Of a DNA stretch of 64,000 nt, positions 45,338-56,290 are shown piece after piece. The DNA comes from Aphrocallistes beatrix. Lineage: Eukaryota; Porifera; Hexactinellida; Sceptrulophora; Aphrocallistidae. The notes below the pieces were generated by a model. It saw only the letters and a program-made list of their open reading frames with translations, did not search any database and was not told where the DNA came from. The stretch is taken from positions 2,542,001 to 2,606,000 of the forward strand of contig OY725497.1 in NCBI GenBank assembly GCA_963281255.1, given 5' to 3'. Position 1 is the first letter of the stretch; the number at the start of each line of letters is the position of its first letter. The translations under genes were made by a program, and so were the position numbers.

Positions 45338-46154
45338 AACGCTTCCGATAGACATTTGAAAATTATTATTACCATATACAAACATTATATCAGGGTATCT
45401 GCGCAATAGGATCTTTTTAGAGCGAAACATTTTGCTGTTCTAGATCATATTAAACATCGTTATCTGCATTTTTAATGCTTGATTTTTGATAGAGCAACAT
45501 AGGAAGACCTTAATCCAAAAATTCTGAAAATTTTAGTTGGAATATCTATGCAATCATCAGTTGCTATGGAAACAAAAAATTGTATGTTTAAGCCATAACT
45601 CGAAAAGTATAGATTGTAGACACTAAGAATTATACTTTTTAATCCGTAAACTAATACGTCTTTTATGTGAATAATACTATTCACATGTCTATTTTCAATA
45701 TTTGCTGAGTTATCTAGGATTTAGTCACATCTCATTACTTCCCTATAGATAGTGATACAATCCTAGATAACTCAGAAAATATTTAAAATGAACATGTGAA
45801 TAGTATTATTCTCATATAGGAAGCAATAGTTTGCGGATTAAATAGTATAATTTTAGTGTCTATGATCTATACTTTTCGAGGTATGGCTTAAACATGCAAT
45901 TTTTGAGCTAGAACAGCAACATTTTTGCTTCAAAAGAGCCTATTGCGGAACCACATGATGACATATCAAATTTTTGACAGCAGCATTGGATGCTCTGATA
46001 TAATGTTTGTATATGGTTATAATATATTTCAAATGTCTATTGGAAGCGGTTTTTGATTTATCGGGGTCTAATTAAATGTTGACTGTGTTAAAACTGGCCT
46101 TCTTGTTTGAATGCCTAGTCGGGGACATATATAGCCGTATATTTAGTAAGCCAT

Positions 46155-47036
46155 GATGTAACCGAATACGAATACTGATATTCGATTTAATAGCAATTAT
46201 ATTTGCCAAATAGTATTTGGTCTACCGAATATGAAACTGTTCGGTTGAAACCTTGATAAATAGTAATAAATGTGTTATCTAAATTTGTTCCAGTATATTT
46301 TGTTAGTATTATGAGAACGGTCGCTGGAAAATTTTGAGCGATCTAAGTGGGCGGTAAGCGAAAAAGGTTGAGAAACACTGGAATAGATGGACGCGGGATA
46401 AGAGAGGATGATGTTGTCAGCAGAACGAAATATTATCAGATCGAGAATGCGACTCTTCTCATGAATTGGCTGATTCACATGCTGGATTAAAGATAGAGAA
46501 CGCAGGAGAGCTCGGAGAACTGTATAGACTCCAAAGTTTTATCTTTAATTCTTTACAGCTTACTGTACTATAATACATGTACTTGATATTTTCTAATTTT
46601 TGTGTCTTAGTTTTGATTTTTAAGGTAATTTTCATAGCATTGAAAGTTTTTTCACATTTTATGGTAAATTTCCATCAACAGAATTTGAATGCTGACTACC
46701 CACATAAGTTATCCATTAAAACATTTTAAAAAGTTGCATCTACCCTAAATTAATTATATTTTAGCAAACAAACAACTCCATCCAGAGATTTAGCTTCGTT
46801 ATTATGGGTGTCGGACGCGGTCCGCCCTTCAAGGTCCCCAACTTAAATTCAAATCCTACTCCATACCAATGATATATCGAATTAGATAGTAATATATTTA
46901 CTAGAACTTAAATTTTAAAACGTGCATACTCATGTATGGATCGTCGCATACGGATACTCATATATCCTAACTTATGGCGTGTTCAAGCGCTGTCTTGTTC
47001 TGCAAATGATGTCAATAATTATAGTATATAGTACAC
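46155..47036. other. Mostly unassigned; contains a hAT end
   Basis: 46311-46380 ends GGTTGAGAAACACTG, the widespread hAT terminus (complement CAGTGTTTCTCAACC). The partner end and duplication were not found. The rest shows no gene. Confidence 0.45.
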
Positions 47037-47490
47037 AAGCGCGCTTTGATAGCATGCGGGGTGCGGCTTGCACACAGAAAGTGTCCGCCAGAGGCTTCTT
47101 TTGGACGGCAAGGTTCACATTGATTAATTATAAGGTAGATGACAACTCTAAATACGTCTTTCGACTGTAATAATCGATATCACACAAAAAAAGTTCAATT
47201 TTTGATGAGTGATGATCACGTCATAACAGAGTGATGAGTCATCATCTTGATGATAAGTGTATCATATTTGAGATATATTAATCTACACAATTTATTAAGA
47301 TTTCAACCTTCTAACAACTAAAATGAAAACTGAAATTTATAATTATAATAGCTGACATTTACGTCATAATTCCATAATGATTTGACATTTTTGTCTGAGG
47401 TCAGAAATTAGTGGAGCTATAGCCGAAAGACTCCAACATGCCAAAATTCGGGTTTCGGTGCCTGGCAGTTAATTTAATCAATTCGTTATT
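47037..47490 (-). mobile_element. Diverged Helitron copy
   Basis: Recognisable from a degraded hairpin end (CAAGCGCGCTTTG) to CAATTCGTTA. It is followed by an inverted fragment. Confidence 0.75.
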
Positions 47491-47670
47491 TAACGAATTT
47501 ATTGAAGAAACTGCGGACAGAGTGCGGATTTTTGGCATCCACTATGTTCTGACCTCATACTAAAACGTCGAATCATATGGAATTATAACGTCAATGTCAC
47601 CATTTATACTTGTAATTAGAAATTTCAGTTTTTTTGACTAGAACTCAGTCATTTTATAAAAGATAAATGA
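47491..47670 (+). mobile_element. Helitron fragment
   Basis: Plus-oriented body fragment (ACGAATTTATTGAAGAAACT to ACTCAGTCATTTTA), head to head with the previous copy. Confidence 0.65.
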
Positions 47671-47835
47671 TTGTAATTCCGTGGTAGATAACACGTAATA
47701 ATAAGAAAACTGGTACGTATTATATTGCGAGAGGAGTGAGATCTAGGACTGTGTATTGCGATTTCTAATTTCGTTTTGTTGCCTCTATTAGAATAGATGC
47801 CAATACTTTTGGACCTCCCTGTATATATACATCTA

Positions 47836-48082
47836 TCTCTAACGAATTGATTGAAAAAACTGCCAGGCATAGAAAGCTGATTTTTGGCATGTGGGAGTCT
47901 TTTGGCTATGGCTCCACTATGTTCTGACCTCAGACGAAAATGTCGACTCATTATTGAATTATGACCTCAATGTCACATTATCTACCTTAAAATTAATCAT
48001 TGTGAGCCTAGGCGCTAAAATACACCTATGGTGACACAAAGTTTCCGCCAGCCGCGCAGCGCAAGCAATTGAAGCGCGCTTG
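47836..48082 (+). mobile_element. Helitron with large internal deletion
   Basis: Runs from CTAACGAATTGATTGAAAAA to GAAGCGCGCTTG; about half of the body is missing between 47975 and 48000. TC end absent. Confidence 0.75.
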
Positions 48083-48466
48083 TAGAATAGCGAATTTTGA
48101 AAAAAATAGTGACACAGCAATTTGTTAACGCTAGTAGAGGTATCCATAGTATTATGAAGTATAGGCAACTCTATAGTCGTTCAGTACACACTATTGAAAT
48201 TAGGCACGTGGTTTTGTCTAGACTAGATAGTATTTTTAGTAGCATCAAAATCATTGAATATTGTATGTGCTCGCTGCATTTTTTGGATTCCTAATTTTAG
48301 CTCCCATAGACGATAATGCAACGCAAATATTTTTTCCTAAGGATTCACTAGTTGTTAGTTCTTATTTGAGCTCTGAATCTATTTCAATGTGATATTGTTC
48401 AAATAGTTATCGTTGGATTTTAGCTCTCCAGTATTCGATATTAAAATTATTTAATTTTATTATCTA
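48083..48466. other. Unassigned
   Basis: No gene or repeat boundary recognised. Confidence 0.3.
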
Positions 48467-49000
48467 CAAGCGCGCTTCGCTTGCTTGCGCTGTGCGGCTG
48501 GCGGACACTTCGTGTCCGCCAGAGGCTCCCTTCGGTCGCCTGGAGGTGACATTGGTTAATTGTAAGGGAGATAACATCTCTAAATATGTCCATCTTAGTG
48601 TTAAAACCGATTTCACTCGAAAAATCACCAAATTTGTCAATTTTAAAATTTTTGATGCGTAATGATGACGTCATAACAAAGTGATGAGTCATCATTTTTT
48701 GATGATAGTTTTATGACATGTGAATAATATCAATATACAGATTCTATTAAAATTTCAGTCTTCTATCTCCTATAATGGCTGAGTTATGCCCGAATAACTG
48801 TGTTGCTTAACTTTTAAAAATGTGACAATGACGTCATAATTCCATGATGAGTCGACATTTTGCTCTGAACTCAGAACTTACTGGAGCCATCGCCAAAAGA
48901 CTCCCACATGCCAAAAATCAGCCTTCTGCGCGCCTGGCAGTTTCTTCAATCAATTCGTTACAGATATATATATACAATCATCGAGTTTTAATAGTAAGGA
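48467..49000 (-). mobile_element. Reference-quality Helitron (534 bp)
   Basis: Complete from CAAGCGCGCTTCGCTTG (hairpin end, complement of the 3' terminus) to ..GAGTTTTAATAGTAAGGA (complement of the TC end), preceded by A and followed by T. A short (TA)n lies just inside the TC end. No coding capacity. This is the best template for counting the family. Confidence 0.9.
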
Positions 49001-49392
49001 TGAACGCCGATTTTCCCATTTTTTTACATTTTTTTTACATAAAAACCCCTCAATTTGAATTTATAGAAATGATATTGAAATTTGGGCTCGATAGATGTCA
49101 AAAATGGACAATGCTATGTCTAAATAACACTAAATTAACTCTTCTATTAATAATTCCTTTAGCTCAAAAATTTTTTCGAAATGTTACTTTTTCCAAAAAT
49201 GAAATTTGAGAAAACAGAGAATAAACATTATAACTGCACTAATGCTTTGTAAGAGAGAACTATAAAGAATTGGAAGATATACTTTCCATAAGAGTCTAAA
49301 ATTCGAAATAAAGAAGTTTTATTAAGTACTAAGGTCGGTATTTAGCAAATATACAAAAATCCAGATTTTTGAAAAAAATTCTAAATAAATAT
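49001..49392. other. Unassigned
   Basis: AT-rich, no gene seen. Confidence 0.3.
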
Positions 49393-49396
49393 TTAA

Positions 49397-50611
49397 GGTT
49401 GGTGTTTCCCATGCAAACTTGTTTTTTATTATAAATGTGCCCAAATTGCTTTTTTATCATTTTTAGATCCTTATAGGGGTTCTAAAAAATAATCCCGATT
49501 TTTATAACTCCAGCCCCAATATTTCGCCACTTGAGCCACTTGTATCACCTAGTGTCGCTCTAAAAACGACACATTTTAAATGCGAAATATCTCACAGCTA
49601 TAACTTCTTTTAACAGTGCCAGATCATCTTTTTAATGCGGAATTCATGCTCAGAACTAGATTTCCAGCAATTTGATATATATATTGGCCATATTTGGAAA
49701 CATTTTTGTTTGGCCGTGCCTAGCAACGGCCAGGAATTTTTTCACATTCCTGACCGTTGCTAGGAAAAGGCAACCAAAAATATTTCCAAATATGGTCAAT
49801 ATATATATCAAATTGCTGGAAATTTAGTGCTGAGTACGAATTCAGTATTCAAATAACGACCTGGCATAGTCAAATAAAGTTATAGGTATGGGATTTCGGC
49901 GGAAACTGTCGGACATGGTCATTTTTGTGCCCCCAGTGATAACTGTCAACTTTTTCACACTTTTGAAAGTGACATGATGTTAAAATATTTGATATGTCAT
50001 ATTTTGAAGTTAAGTATTACTATAAGTTGTTGATCTAGGATGTTTTGATGTTATTTATTATCAGAATACAGTAAAAACAAATGGAAATCAAGCCTTTCCG
50101 AAGAAAATTGCTTTGTAGCCAGTTTTAGCACTTAAAAAAATCAATTTTACAAAGGAGGAATCTCTAGTTACAAAGTTCGTAGAGTTAAAAACTCGACGGT
50201 TTTAGAAAGATCTCGTCACGTAGAACAAAATGATAGAGACAGATTTTTGATATTCTACTTTAGAAAAAAGTTAGAATATTTTTCCTTACGAAAATCTGCC
50301 TCTAAATTTTGTATAAACGAAATTTGAAAGAAAAAATTATTTGGGTTAAAATTGAAAATTATATTCCTATTATTTTCTTTATTCAACCATTTTGTGCAAG
50401 AATAATTGAGTAAAAGAGGCATAAGGCATTAAAGTTTCCTTGAATGTCCTCTATAAATTAGGTCATTTGGGAAAAAAATAATTCTTCTCTTACTTCTTGG
50501 GCTCCCGAAAAGTGTATTTTTGTAGATAACTCATCGAGAATAGTTTCCACCAAAATTTCAGGATAAAATAATGAAAACTTTTAAAGTTAGTTCTGGAAGG
50601 AAACACCAACC
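49397..50611 (+). mobile_element. TTAA-flanked element type 2, uninterrupted reference
   Basis: 1215 bp, ends GGTTGGTGTTTCC and complement, TTAA at 49393-49396 and 50612-50615. It shows the unoccupied Harbinger-2 site (TATCACCTAGTGTCGCTC near 49545) and the unoccupied type 1 site (GCATTAAAGTTTCC near 50426-50440). The core shares the TTGATATATAT and TCCTGACCGTTGCTAGG inverted repeat with type 1, so the two types share a common interior. Confidence 0.9.
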
Positions 50612-50615
50612 TTAA

Positions 50616-51132
50616 GCAACCTCTACTAGCGTTAAATTATGGCATATTAGTGTATATATCAATCAAAATGTTTACGCTCTAAATACCCTTCTTGACTTTT
50701 TACGAAACATCAATTTCAAAGATATTATAGAGCAAGACCCAACTTAAACGATTAAAAAGGAAAATTTTTTAATGTTTTTGAAACATAGCCATTATAAAAC
50801 TCATCAAAGAACAATTTTTGAACTCTTGACACTAAATCAATATTTCACAAGGTTAGCATTAGGTATATTTACCTCTCGTAACTGATTTAATTATCTCATA
50901 ATAGAAAATGTAATTTCACCAACACTCATTGAAATAATTATTAAAACAACATTTAATTAAGTGTCTAAATTATCGGAAAACCATACCATGATTTTTTATT
51001 TATATTCGATATCTGTAAAACCCTCATTTTCCACAACTCAATTCCTCCCAACCAATTTATAATAGTGTCCGTGCGATGATTTTTAACACTTGATTTATCT
51101 TGATTTTTATAGATCAATAAAAAATAGGAAAT
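50616..51132. other. Upstream region of the ILVBL-like gene
   Basis: AT-rich, no gene. The promoter is presumably here but no clear TATA motif at a convincing distance was found. Confidence 0.35.
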
Positions 51133-53019
51133 ATGGAGCTGTTTAGTAGTTTTCTTTTTTTATTATTGATTCTCATTCTGCTTCTCGGATTGATTTCTAA
51201 GAGGATTCCTTTACTAAAGATTTTGCGAGCTACAATAATTAATTTCAACACGGGAACAGCTAAGCTGAATAATGGGGGCCAGTTAGTAGCACGAGTCCTC
51301 AAAGAACACAATGTTCAACATGTCTACACTCTATGTGGAGGACATATCTCTCCCATTTTAGTCGCTTGTGAGAAAGAGTTTATTAAAGTAATCGACACTC
51401 GTCACGAAGCCACTTGTGTATTCGCCGCTGATGCTGATGCGCGCATATCTGGGAATATAGGAGTTGCTATAGTGACTGCTGGACCTGGAGCTACCAATAC
51501 AATAACAGCTGTAAAGAATGCACAGATGGCACAATCACCATTGTTGGTTCTGTCTGGTGCCGCAGCTCTGTTATTCAAAGGTCGTGGAAGTCTACAGGAT
51601 ATTGACCAGATATCACTTTTCAAGTCACTTTGTAAATACACAGCTTCCATTTGTCGTGTGAATCAAATAGTTCCCACACTTCGTAGGGCTATACAGCTAG
51701 CAAAATCGGACACTCCTGGACCAGTGTTCATAGAGTTCCCAATCGATACAATATACCCATATAGTGTACTTTTAGAAGAAGCTATGCCCAAAACAACGCC
51801 AAGAAATGTAAAAGAAAGATTTGTTGCCTTTTTGGTGAGGGTAAGTGTAAATGATATTTTTCTGAATGCTTTCCATGATCAAGATTTTGGGCCATTACCG
51901 ATTTCTTTTCCGAGACACACCAGTAATCAGATATACAGAATCATGAAATTATTTCACTCTTCTAAACAACCTTTAATAATAATCTCAAGCCAAGTAATGC
52001 TGCACTCAGTGAACTTTAAAAATATTAGTGAATCATTGGAGAAACTGGGAGTACCTTGTTACTTATCCGGAATGAGCAGGGGGATTTTGGGAGATGAAAG
52101 TCCTATTCTTTTAAGGCACAAACGAAGAGAGGCATTGAAAGAAGCAGATCTCATTTTGTTGGCTGGCGCTGTGTGCGACTTCAGACTGGAATACGGTAAG
52201 GCACTTTCTCATAGTGCAAGAAAAATAATAGTCAACAGAAATTATGAAGAATTAATTCGAAACACTGATGTGCTATGGAAACCTCAAATATCAATCCATG
52301 GAGATCCTGCTCTGTTGATTGAGAGTTTGAGTAATGCGCTAACTTCAACCAGTTATAAGGTCTCAAAGAAGTGGCTTTTACATCTAAAGGAGCGAGATGA
52401 GGCCAGGGAGATTGAGAACCGAAAAAAGAGTACCCATCCAGTAAATAAATACATTAATCCGATGAGTGTATTGTTCGAGGTAAGAACTAGCATGGACAAA
52501 GACAGCACCATAGTGGTGGATGGAGGAGATTTCGTGGGAACAGCTTCATATATCTTAAAACCGAATGGCCCCTCCACATGGTTAGATCCAGGGCCGTTCG
52601 GAACACTGGGAGTTGGTGGTGGCTTTGCATTAGGTGCAAAACTTTGTAAACCAGATTCTGAGGTGTGGTTAATATATGGGGATGGATCACTAGGATACAG
52701 CGTCGCCGAATTTGATACTTTTGTTCGCCACAATACACCTGTAATAGCAGTTGTAGGAAATGACGCTTGCTGGTCTCAGATTGAGCGGGCACAAGTCAAG
52801 ATGTTCAATTCGGACGTAGCTTGTAATTTACAATACTCAAACTATGAGGAAGTTGCGGCTGGGTATGGAGGTGTGGGCTTTCGCATCGAAAAAAATGACG
52901 AAAAAGAAATAAGAATAATTTTGGAAAAAGCTAAAGATATAGCTAGAGCAGGAAAGCCAGTTTTACTCAACTTTCTAATTGGGAAAAGCAACTTTAGAGA
53001 TGGATCACTCTCAGTTTGA
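51133..53019 (+). CDS. ILVBL: 2-hydroxyacyl-CoA lyase 2 / acetolactate synthase-like protein
   Basis: 628 residues, matching the length of human ILVBL (632). This is a thiamine-diphosphate enzyme of the ER membrane that cleaves 2-hydroxy fatty acyl-CoA in fatty acid alpha-oxidation. An N-terminal membrane segment (about 5-21) is followed by the ThDP N-domain (about 44-215) with the cofactor-activating Glu92 in TRHEATCVFAADA and the TAGPGATNT loop. A central domain (about 270-400) includes PCYLSGMSRGILG and LAGAVCDFRLEYG. The ThDP C-domain has DGGDFVGTA, FGTLGVGGGFALGAKLC and the metal/ThDP motif GDGSLGYS (516) to GND (542-544), ending NFRDGSLSV as in human RDGSIAV. No stops or gaps, and no introns, although its vertebrate orthologues have many; an intron-poor lineage or a functional retrocopy are both possible. 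The only canonical poly(A) signal nearby lies in a downstream MITE. Confidence 0.93.
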   Translation: MELFSSFLFLLLILILLLGLISKRIPLLKILRATIINFNTGTAKLNNGGQLVARVLKEHNVQHVYTLCGGHISPILVACEKEFIKVIDTRHEATCVFAADADARISGNIGVAIVTAGPGATNTITAVKNAQMAQSPLLVLSGAAALLFKGRGSLQDIDQISLFKSLCKYTASICRVNQIVPTLRRAIQLAKSDTPGPVFIEFPIDTIYPYSVLLEEAMPKTTPRNVKERFVAFLVRVSVNDIFLNAFHDQDFGPLPISFPRHTSNQIYRIMKLFHSSKQPLIIISSQVMLHSVNFKNISESLEKLGVPCYLSGMSRGILGDESPILLRHKRREALKEADLILLAGAVCDFRLEYGKALSHSARKIIVNRNYEELIRNTDVLWKPQISIHGDPALLIESLSNALTSTSYKVSKKWLLHLKERDEAREIENRKKSTHPVNKYINPMSVLFEVRTSMDKDSTIVVDGGDFVGTASYILKPNGPSTWLDPGPFGTLGVGGGFALGAKLCKPDSEVWLIYGDGSLGYSVAEFDTFVRHNTPVIAVVGNDACWSQIERAQVKMFNSDVACNLQYSNYEEVAAGYGGVGFRIEKNDEKEIRIILEKAKDIARAGKPVLLNFLIGKSNFRDGSLSV

Positions 53020-53156
53020 GGCGCAGTTAATATGATTATTTGTAATGAATGATAGATACATATCATATGATAGGCATGCTTGGTCATAGCATTTAATACA
53101 CTAAAGCAGTAGTACACCCTTTATTTTAGACTCAATTACATACTCTCGGGGTCCGA

Positions 53157-53162
53157 ATAAAC
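53157..53162 (+). promoter_or_regulatory. AATAAA inside a MITE end
   Basis: First canonical polyadenylation hexamer after the ILVBL stop (138 nt downstream), formed by the inverted repeat of the MITE. Confidence 0.4.
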
Positions 53163-53340
53163 GGGCCCCCCCGCTTATTAATTTTTGAAAAAGTTTCCAC
53201 CCCCCCCCCCCGTTTATTAAAATTTATACTAATTGAAACTTGAATTTTTACCAAACCATAGTTTCTGACTTGATGTTCTGAATCAGTTAGAATTCTCTAC
53301 TATAATATTGTATTTTATTCTAATTACGTGGGCGTAAATA

Positions 53341-53817
53341 CACTGCCTGAACAAAAGTATTCGTACACCCCATAATTCCCCATAGAAATAGTTATAATAC
53401 TGATTTATTTAGCGAGTCAAGGTATTTAATTGGTAAGAGATACGCTTAATTTAACTTCAAATTCGAATTCTCCATATTCTAATTACTCACTTTTTAATCT
53501 TTCAACTTGTTTACACTCCCACAAGGTTAAAATTTTTCAAACTGCGCCACCTCATACCACCAATGCTATCATATACAATGGTGATCACTCGCGACATGTG
53601 GCATAGGAAAGCAAATACTGGAAAAACTTAATCTTGAAGAAGAGTAATTAAGTTGAAATCTTATAAAGTGGGTCATTTGAATGTGGAGAATTCGAATTTG
53701 AAGTCAAATTAAGTGTAACTGTTACCAATTAAATACATTGACTCGCTAAATAAATCAGTATTATAATTATTTGTATGGGGAATTATGGGGTGTACGAATA
53801 CTTTTGTTCAGTCAATG
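53341..53817. mobile_element. Tc1-like MITE nested in another MITE
   Basis: 477 bp; inverted arms of about 145 bp beginning CACTGCCTGAACAAAAGTAT, flanked by TA on both sides (53339-53340, 53818-53819). Confidence 0.85.
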
Positions 53818-54077
53818 TATATGCTCGAATTTCTTTTTGTTGATTTTAATAATTAAATCCTATTAGCATGACCCACCCGCTTATTCCACCCCCCCCCCGT
53901 TTATTCGGGCCCCTAGAGTACTTGCCAACTGTCCTATTTTTTCACTCTACTATTGAACTAATTTTCATGAGCGTCCTGTTTTTTTAATTCTATGTATACT
54001 ACTTTTCGATTGTGTCTCGCGAAATTCTACACTGCGTCCCGCTTTTATCATGGCTCAAGTTGGCATGTATGCAATTA

Positions 54078-54330
54078 CACTGCCTGACCATAAGTATTCG
54101 AACACCATATTGCTTTGCATCCTAAATAAAGCGTGACCAATTGATTCAAACCACGACAGCTATTGAAAATCTGATAATATTCTATAAATCAATGATGCCA
54201 GAGTAAATTGATATCGCTTGTGCCACCTTGATCCACTTATCCTCATTATATATAATGGTTTAGGCAAGTGGGAAGTGGCTCAAGGTGATATAGTAGCTAG
54301 CAATTACGCTTTGGAAAGGATTAATTTATG
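54078..54330. mobile_element. Partial Tc1-like MITE
   Basis: One end CACTGCCTGACCATAAGTAT after TA, related to the MITE at 53341. A degenerate palindrome (CCACCTTGATCCACTT / AAGTGGCTCAAGGTG) follows; the second terminal repeat is missing. Confidence 0.55.
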
Positions 54331-54881
54331 GGAATCTTCTAAAATGAATAATCGAGGGTGTAAATTGGGTGTAAAATGGGTGTCCTAAGAGGGATTTCTT
54401 TGAAACTGGGTGTCCATTTATAGAGGGATATGCTATACTGTATAATTAGAAAAAGAGGAGGCAGTGGGTGTCTAGACACCCAGATCACCCCCAGTGGTGC
54501 CGGCCCTGTTAGTGATATATTTCTAACAGCATAGGCTAGACTAATCTAATCAAGCCCTGCTGGTGTATACGCTCCGCATTTCTGCAGTACATAGCAATGT
54601 TTCATACAGGATTTGCATGCAAAGGGGGCAATTTGGGATACCAAAATATTTAAGGGGGGCAGGTACTAAATTACATCTCTTCATTTTATTTCTTCATTTT
54701 ATTTCTAGGGGGGCACTTGAATGAGCATGGGGGCAAGTGCCCCCCCTACCACCCTCTGTATGAAAACCCTGCACAGTACATATTGCCCACGCCCCGAATT
54801 CGTAATATCACAGATCCCAACTTATTGAGTGTTCAAATGTTGGTCCTGTTCTTCCACTCCCTGTTAAAAATTATACAAATA
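54331..54881. other. Mixed MITE debris
   Basis: Around 54606-54770, CAGGATTTGCATGCAAAGGG and a mismatched complement (CCCTCTGTATGAAAACCCTG) suggest an old hAT-like MITE without a clear duplication. No gene. Confidence 0.4.
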
Positions 54882-55742
54882 CAAGCGCGCTTCGCTTGCT
54901 TGCGCAGCGCGGCTGGAAGACACTTTGTGTCCGCCGGAGGCGCCCACAGGGCGCCTGGAGCCACATTGATTAATTATAAGGAGGATAACATCTCTAAATA
55001 CGTCTGTCCTACTGTTATAATCGATATCGCACGAAAAATCGCAAATTTTGATGCGTAATGATGACGTCATAGCAGATTAATGAGTGATCATTTTTCGATG
55101 ATTGTTGCATCATATGTGAGGTATATTAATATACACATTCTATTAAAATTTTAGCCTCCTATCACCTAAAATTTGCTGAGTTATGGTTGAAAAACTTAAA
55201 TTTCTAATTATAAAAAGGTGACAATGACGTTATAATTCCATGATGAGTCGACATTTTCGTCTGAGCTCAGAACTTAGTGGAGCCATAGCCAAAAGACTCC
55301 CACATGCCAAAAATCAGCTTTCTGTGCATGGCAGTTTCTTCAATCAATTCGTTACAGAGATATAAATATCTATATATGTCATGGGGAAGCTTCAAATTTG
55401 GTGGAATTTTAAATTCCCCTAGTGGAACTTTAAATTTCCCTAGGGGAATTTAAATTTTCACTAGGGGAAACTCCAATTTTTTGTACGGCAAAATCTAGTC
55501 TTTAGAAATTTAAATTCCCCCAGGGCAAATTCAAATTGGAGTTCCCACTAGGGGAATTTAAATTTCCACTAGGGGAAACTCCAATTGAAATTCCCCCCAG
55601 TGGAAACTCCAATTGAAATTCCCCCCAGTGGAAACTCCAATTTGAATTTCCCCTGGGGGAACTTCAAATTCCACCAAATTTAAAGCTACCCCATGACATA
55701 TACACAAACAAACAAACATTAATCGAGTTTTAATAGTAAGGA
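54882..55742 (-). mobile_element. Helitron with palindromic-repeat element in its (TA)n
   Basis: Complete ends (hairpin at 54882, TC end at 55742, flanked by A and T). The AT tract near the TC end is interrupted by 55377-55698. Confidence 0.88.
55377..55698. mobile_element. TGT...ACA palindromic-repeat MITE
   Basis: 322 bp; ends TGTCATGGGG and CCCCATGACA. Almost the whole length is tandem variants of AAATTTCCCCTAGTGGAA-like palindromes pointing both ways, so either strand could fold into many small hairpins or one long one. Confidence 0.8.
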
Positions 55743-56196
55743 TATATTTGAAGATTTTATTGCTATAAGCAGTATGATAAACAGTAAATAATCTATCATA
55801 TTATATTTTAGATAAATTTCGCCAAACCACCATTAGTTTGATCCTGCCGGCACTAAAATGAGAGCAAATCTAGTTTCCTTTGAGAGGAAATTGACTCAAT
55901 TTATTTTGTGTTAGTCAATATATGATGTCAGCAACCGATTTGATAAATACATTTAAGTAGATCAATCCTCTCGCATTGTTAATATGCTCTTCAGAAATAG
56001 CCTACTGGTCATGATGAGTCAAAACACTAGTCTGAATAAAATGCTGTATTTTTTGTCACTTTGCTGGTCAGCTGGTTTTGTACCGCAAATCATTTGGCTG
56101 ATCACTTGAAGTGTATGGTAGTATCTGTTGGGATTTGGAGGCAGCGGGCATAGAAAACATGTCGATTAATTTCGTTATCAATACTTCTGCGGATCT
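55743..56196. other. Unassigned
   Basis: No gene or boundary recognised. Confidence 0.3.
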
Positions 56197-56290
56197 ATTG
56201 GTAACAGGGTTGGGTTTTGTCCTGTCCAAAACTGGTTTTGGACGGACAGTGGGAAAACCCCGGTTTTTACCGGTCAATACTGGTCAATGC

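Larger units (their letters stand above)
42739..46154. mobile_element. Second palindromic (MULE-like) copy, disrupted
   Basis: Left end ATGGCTTACTAAATATACGG (42739) and right end ..TTTAGTAAGCCAT (46154); flanks ACTGTAACC / GATGTAACC agree at 7 of 9. Only 61 bp of the left arm remain before Harbinger-2 copy C. The palindrome resumes at about 45338 after a deletion, so much of the left arm is gone. Confidence 0.75.
53143..53918. mobile_element. TA-flanked MITE with G/C-run ends
   Basis: Ends CTCTCGGGGTCCGAATAAAC and complement (CTCTAGGGGCCCGAATAAAC), flanked by TA. It encloses a second TA-type MITE at 53341-53817, leaving about 300 bp for itself. Confidence 0.8.

Noticed and set aside
51402-51650. 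Minus frames opposite ILVBL (also 52353-52733, 52487-52792)
   Set aside because: Antisense shadows of a well-supported gene.
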